DNA of 64,000 nt, taken from assembly GCA_963677755.1 (NCBI GenBank), contig OY782506.1, positions 1,984,001 to 2,048,000 on the forward strand. Direction: 5' to 3'. Within the stretch, counting starts at the first letter, position 1. Every line of letters begins with the position of its first letter. Below the pieces are notes generated by a model. The model worked only from the letters and a program-made list of their open reading frames with translations, ran no database searches and was not told the origin of the DNA. This DNA is from JAIOSF01 sp963677755. Its GTDB lineage: Bacteria; Campylobacterota; Campylobacteria; Campylobacterales; Arcobacteraceae. This document shows positions 60,222 through 64,000 of the stretch, in pieces. The translations under genes were made by a program, and so were the position numbers.

Positions 60222-61055
60222 ATGTATATTTCTGCAACTTTTAATGAAACTTTTCAAAACAACAATGTAAAAGAGTATAAGCAACTCCTAAAACAACTTA
60301 CAAATAAACAATTTAGAAGAATATCAAAATTTAATGCAATGGCAATCTATGGAGCTTTACAATGCTTACAGAATAAAGAATATGATACAAATATAAATAT
60401 TTACACTTCTAGCGAATATGGATGTATTGAAAATATGAATACGGTTCTTATGCAAGTAAGTAAAAAAGATGAAATAGTTATGCCTTTTGATTTTTTAAAT
60501 ATCAATGGAAATAATGTAGGGTTTTTAGTCTCTGAAGCATTAAAGACTCATGGTAATAACTTCTATATCACAGCAGAAGATGTTTCATTTGAAAAAGCTT
60601 TTGAATTAGCATATTTTGATATTTTTATTGATAAAACTAATGAAGCTTTAGTTGGTGCTATTGATGAATCACTAAATTATATAAAAGATATAAATAGTTT
60701 GATAAAAAATCCTGAATGCCAGACAACATATGATGGGATAGCATGGTTTCAGCTTTCAAAAGAGAGTACAAATGCTCTAGCAAAAATAGAAAATATAGAG
60801 ACATTTTATAATCTTGAAGAATTAAATAGTTTTTTAAATACTATAGAATATGACTATCTTAGTCTAAATCTTTTTGCAAAAAAAGAGATTTCTCATTTAA
60901 AAATAAAAAAAGATAAAATCATTGTACAAAGTGAAGATTTTTTTGGAACATATAGTGCTATGTATATCAACAATCTTCTAAACTATAAAGGTAAACTTCT
61001 CCATATTAGTCTTGATGAAAATAATAGAGCTTATCTATTCTACTTTACTAAATAA
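60222..61055 (+). CDS. Second chain-length-factor-like protein
   Basis: 277 residues. Reads like a ketosynthase half (FNAMAIYGALQCLQN, NIYTSSEYGCIEN, VGFLVSEALK, ALVGAIDES) with no nucleophilic cysteine. Resembles the protein at 44144-44788 in layout but is longer. Pairs with KS 2; last gene of the locus. Structural rather than catalytic role inferred. Confidence 0.65.
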   Translation: MYISATFNETFQNNNVKEYKQLLKQLTNKQFRRISKFNAMAIYGALQCLQNKEYDTNINIYTSSEYGCIENMNTVLMQVSKKDEIVMPFDFLNINGNNVGFLVSEALKTHGNNFYITAEDVSFEKAFELAYFDIFIDKTNEALVGAIDESLNYIKDINSLIKNPECQTTYDGIAWFQLSKESTNALAKIENIETFYNLEELNSFLNTIEYDYLSLNLFAKKEISHLKIKKDKIIVQSEDFFGTYSAMYINNLLNYKGKLLHISLDENNRAYLFYFTK

Positions 61056-61061
61056 TCAACT

Positions 61062-61078
61062 CTAAATAAACTATTTAG
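61062..61078. terminator. Weak hairpin between the pigment locus and cdsA
   Basis: CTAAATA-AAC-TATTTAG, 7-bp stem, just after the last pigment gene; no T-run follows. Transcription may partly stop here. Confidence 0.35.
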
Positions 61079-61111
61079 TATAATAACTTAATTTTATAAA
61101 AAGGTATTTTT

Positions 61112-61870
61112 ATGTTTGATATTATATCTCAAAGTGGTACAAGAATTAAAACTGGAATTGCTTTAGTTATTGGACTTTTATTAGTTGGATTTATAGATTC
61201 ATTTTTTCTTACGTGGACTTTATTTGGTGGATTAATGCTTGTTGCACTTTATGAAGCAATGAATCTATTTAATATTGATGATGATAAGATTTATATTTAT
61301 GCTGTTGTTATATGGCTCGTAGCTTATTTCTATCCAAAACCTGAAGATTTGATATTTATTGTTGCTGTTATCTTTGCTTCTATATTAGCTTACACCAAAG
61401 AGTTCAATCAAAAACTATTTTTACCTTTATTGTATCCTATTGCCTCATATTTATTTTTACTTTCATTATATATTTCTTTTGGGATGAATTCTCTTCTTTG
61501 GTTACTTGTAGTTGTAGCAGGTACTGATGTTGGAGCGTATTTTGTAGGGAAACGGTTTGGGTCAACTCCATTTTGTGCAACAAGTCCAAATAAAACTTTA
61601 GAAGGTGTTTTTGGAGGTATTGTAACTGCTGCAATTTTAGGTGTTACTTTTAGTTTAGATTCTGTTGAGTTTTGGAGTGCTTTAGTTATATCAATTATTG
61701 TAGCAATTGCTTCTATATTTGGAGATCTTTTTGAGAGTTATTTAAAAAGAGAAGCTGATGTGAAAGATAGTGGAGATATCCTTCCTGGTCATGGTGGAAT
61801 ACTTGATAGAACAGATGGATATTTGTTTGGTGGTATTGTTATGTTAGTATTATTAAGGTTTATTGTTTGA
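61112..61870 (+). CDS. cdsA: Phosphatidate cytidylyltransferase
   Basis: 252 residues, multi-pass membrane protein. The CdsA signature (S-x-L-K-R-x4-K-D-x3-x-x-P-G-H-G-G) appears as ESYLKREADVKDSGDILPGH near residue 210, followed by GGILDRTDG. Makes CDP-diacylglycerol for phospholipids. It overlaps dxr by 4 bases. Confidence 0.97.
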   Translation: MFDIISQSGTRIKTGIALVIGLLLVGFIDSFFLTWTLFGGLMLVALYEAMNLFNIDDDKIYIYAVVIWLVAYFYPKPEDLIFIVAVIFASILAYTKEFNQKLFLPLLYPIASYLFLLSLYISFGMNSLLWLLVVVAGTDVGAYFVGKRFGSTPFCATSPNKTLEGVFGGIVTAAILGVTFSLDSVEFWSALVISIIVAIASIFGDLFESYLKREADVKDSGDILPGHGGILDRTDGYLFGGIVMLVLLRFIV

Positions 61871-62937
61871 TAGTATTAGGCTCAACTGGTTCTATTGGTG
61901 TAAATACTTTAGAAATAGCCAAACGATTCAATCTTGATATTGAAGTTATGGTTGCTGGAAATAATATTGATTTACTCAATGAACAGCTAAAATATTTCAA
62001 CCCAGATTTGGTGATTGTAGCACTTGAAGAAAATATATCTAAAGTAAATCATCCTAATGTAAAAGCTGGTCAACTAGCAATTTTAGAAGCTATAGAAGAA
62101 TCAAACTCAAATCTTGTTGTCAATGCACTTGTTGGCTTTTTTGGATTACAACCAACTTTGCGAGCAATACATTGTGGTAAAAAAGTTGCATTAGCAAATA
62201 AAGAATCTCTTGTAGTTGCAGGACAATTTATAGATACCTCTTACATAACTCCTATAGATAGTGAGCATTTTGGATTATGGTATATTTTTGATACTACAAA
62301 GCCTATGGAAAGCTTGACTGTAACTGCAAGTGGTGGAAGCTTTCGAGATTATCCAATAGAAAAGCTTGCTAATGTAAGCATAAAAGAGGCGCTTAATCAT
62401 CCAAATTGGTCTATGGGAAATAAAATCACTATTGATAGTGCAACAATGACGAATAAACTTTTTGAACTGATTGAAGCTAGATGGTTATTTGAGACCACTT
62501 CTTGTGATGCGATCATTGAAACTAAATCTATCATACATGCTATGATTAATTACAAAGATGGTAGTACCACAGCCCATTTAGCCAACGCAAATATGCAATT
62601 ACCTATTTCCTATGCTATAATGGGAGAGGTAAAAGAACAAATCTTACAACCTATTGACCTTTTAGAACTTCAAAATTTAGAGTTTAAAAAAATAGAAACT
62701 CAAAGATATCCTATTTGGGAGATCAAAAATGAGGTGCTTCATAATAAGGATTTAGGAGTAGTTTTAAATGCAGCAAATGAGATAGCTGTTTCAAAATTTT
62801 TGCGAGGGGAGATTGGATTTTTAGATATAGCTAAAAAAACTCTTTCCGCTATGAATAAATTCCATAGTCCTACAATAGAATATGTTGATGATATATTTGA
62901 ACTGGACAAAGAGGTAAGGAGTTATGTAAATGGATAG
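61867..62937 (+). CDS. dxr: 1-deoxy-D-xylulose-5-phosphate reductoisomerase
   Basis: 356 residues, TTG start within the cdsA stop (TTGA). NADPH loop VLGSTGSIGVNTLEI at the start, NKESLVVAG near 118, ASGGSFRD near 155 and the metal-site region IDSATMTNKLFELIEA near 190. Second step of the MEP isoprenoid pathway. The cdsA-dxr order is common in proteobacteria. Confidence 0.97.
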   Translation: MIVLGSTGSIGVNTLEIAKRFNLDIEVMVAGNNIDLLNEQLKYFNPDLVIVALEENISKVNHPNVKAGQLAILEAIEESNSNLVVNALVGFFGLQPTLRAIHCGKKVALANKESLVVAGQFIDTSYITPIDSEHFGLWYIFDTTKPMESLTVTASGGSFRDYPIEKLANVSIKEALNHPNWSMGNKITIDSATMTNKLFELIEARWLFETTSCDAIIETKSIIHAMINYKDGSTTAHLANANMQLPISYAIMGEVKEQILQPIDLLELQNLEFKKIETQRYPIWEIKNEVLHNKDLGVVLNAANEIAVSKFLRGEIGFLDIAKKTLSAMNKFHSPTIEYVDDIFELDKEVRSYVNG

Positions 62938-63205
62938 TATGATGATACCTTTTATTATGCTTCTTATTGTTACTATTGCACTTGTACTAGAGAGAAGATT
63001 TCATGAAGAAAAAATAGTAAATATTTATGAAGATAAATTTGAGCAATGGAAAGAACACGCAACTTTAGATGAAAATCAATCAAAACCTAAAGAATTAGTA
63101 GGATTATTATTTTTAGAAAATGAAAAATTACATATTGAAGTTTTAGATAACAAAGTAATAGATAGATTAGAGAGAAAAAAATACTCTATAAAACAAAAGG
63201 GATAA
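62930..63205 (+). CDS. Small membrane-anchored hypothetical protein
   Basis: 91 residues. One N-terminal membrane helix (about 3-22) followed by a charged cytoplasmic or periplasmic part. Overlaps dxr by 8 bases, so translated with it. No domain recognised. Confidence 0.65.
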   Translation: MDSMMIPFIMLLIVTIALVLERRFHEEKIVNIYEDKFEQWKEHATLDENQSKPKELVGLLFLENEKLHIEVLDNKVIDRLERKKYSIKQKG

Positions 63206-63208
63206 TCT

Positions 63209-63643
63209 ATGAAAGCTCTATATATTTTATTGGTAATTGTTAATCTTTTATTAGCAAATAAACTTACAAAAAGTGGTGATTATGTTATAGATGATGCCAA
63301 TAAACTTATGTGGCAAGACACCTATGATAATGTTAAATATAGATTTACTCAAGATGAGGCACAAGAGTATTGTAATTCTCTTGTTTTAAGTGGCTTTTCT
63401 AATTGGCGATTACCAACAGTTGAAAACTATAAAACTATTATAGATAAAACAAGAACAAGAGAAGAACTTATGATAAAGAAAGCTTTTAAATATATATTAC
63501 CTGAAAATTACTGGACTGGTGATAGAACTTGGATAAGAAACTTTGGACTTTATGGATATTATGTTTTTTTTAAAAGTGGTTCTATATACTATCAAAATCG
63601 AACCTATAAAAAATTTGTACGATGTGTAAGAGAGATTAAATAA
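63209..63643 (+). CDS. DUF1566 (Lcl) domain protein
   Basis: 144 residues with a signal peptide. The Lcl_C/DUF1566 pattern is clear: KLMWQDTYDN, LSGFSNWRLPTVENYKTII, ENYWTGDR and VRCVREI at the end. Probably periplasmic or surface located, of unknown function. Its last base overlaps the next ATG. Confidence 0.88.
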   Translation: MKALYILLVIVNLLLANKLTKSGDYVIDDANKLMWQDTYDNVKYRFTQDEAQEYCNSLVLSGFSNWRLPTVENYKTIIDKTRTREELMIKKAFKYILPENYWTGDRTWIRNFGLYGYYVFFKSGSIYYQNRTYKKFVRCVREIK

Positions 63644-64000
63644 TGAAAAAAAAAGTTTTAATATTACATGGTTGGGGTGGAAGTTCTGAACCTCATTGGC
63701 AGTTGTGGTTAAGCAATGCACTCCCAAAAGATAAATACGAAGTTTCATTTCCATCTTTTCCAAATAAAGATTTCCCAGATTTTAACAAATGGTTACATTT
63801 TTTAAAAGAGGAGTTTGATAGGTTTCAACCTGATATTGTAGTATGTCACTCATTAGCAAATATTTTATGGTTTCATTTTGTTGAAAAATTCTCTATTAAA
63901 GAGATAGAGAAACTGATGCTTGTAGCCCCCGTACGAAAAGATTGTAAAATTGAAGAGTTACAAACATTTTTTCCCTATCCTATCCCTAAAGACTTAAAAT
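63643..64000 (+). CDS. RBBP9/YdeN-like alpha/beta hydrolase, cut by window edge
   Basis: ATG at 63643 overlapping the previous stop; the frame stays open to base 64000. HGWGGSSEPHWQLWL near residue 9 and the nucleophile VCHSLANILWF near 68 mark the RBBP9/YdeN family of serine hydrolases. The C-terminus with the last catalytic residues lies outside the window. Confidence 0.85.
   Translation, partial: MKKKVLILHGWGGSSEPHWQLWLSNALPKDKYEVSFPSFPNKDFPDFNKWLHFLKEEFDRFQPDIVVCHSLANILWFHFVEKFSIKEIEKLMLVAPVRKDCKIEELQTFFPYPIPKDLK

Noticed and set aside
1..64000. CRISPR arrays, complete insertion sequences and ordinary tRNA or rRNA genes
   Set aside because: No regular direct repeats with spacers, no transposase frames and no standard cloverleaf genes were recognised by eye; a dedicated scan could still find a weak one.

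Overview
The window is a very AT-rich bacterial chromosome segment. Its housekeeping genes (accD, metK, glmS, ung, purH, moaA, purL, cdsA, dxr, mutY) and its general gene style suggest a Campylobacterota bacterium close to Arcobacter. That placement is an inference from protein flavour only; no rRNA gene is present.

Bases 1-14500 are accessory DNA. They hold the end of a VapE/VirE-like P-loop protein that enters from the left edge, a row of small plasmid/phage-type genes (DUF2958, a DMP19/DUF4375 DNA-mimic family protein, two paralogous small proteins, a 34-residue membrane peptide), a serine resolvase, a restriction-modification locus with two adenine-type methyltransferases facing a large PD-(D/E)XK nuclease, a broken 5' piece of uvrB, a tRNA-like cloverleaf, and a two-gene unit (DUF4238-SEC-C protein plus a putative HEPN protein) that could be an undescribed defence module. 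The right end of this region carries a gene start cut off after 21 codons.

Bases 14500-39200 are mostly core genome: a DUF3124 lipoprotein with a thioredoxin-like protein, a NYN-LOTUS protein, mutY and a DJ-1 protein, a two-gene encapsulin iron-storage compartment (EncFtn cargo plus shell), thiE-accD-metK, glmS, ung, a glycosyltransferase, an ABC-F ATPase, a copper-delivery operon (PCuAC, FixH-like, SCO), mgsA, an ORF6N protein with a row of operator-like palindromes, a frameshifted HNH gene, purH, moaA, purL and a lipase-like lipoprotein.

Bases 39264-61055 form one large biosynthetic locus for an aryl polyene joined to a dialkylresorcinol, a flexirubin/arcuflavin-type pigment. DarA and DarB homologues would make the resorcinol. 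A MIO-type aromatic ammonia-lyase and an acyl-activating enzyme would supply the aryl starter. Two ACPs, two ketosynthase/chain-length-factor pairs, a ketoreductase and two hotdog dehydratases would build the polyene. A BtrH-type acyltransferase and an LpxL-like acyltransferase are candidates for joining or lipidating steps. A halogenase-like flavoprotein and a methyltransferase may decorate the product. MMPL, LolA-like and ABC-2 proteins probably export it.

Bases 61112-64000 return to core genes: cdsA-dxr, two small proteins, and an alpha/beta hydrolase cut by the right edge.
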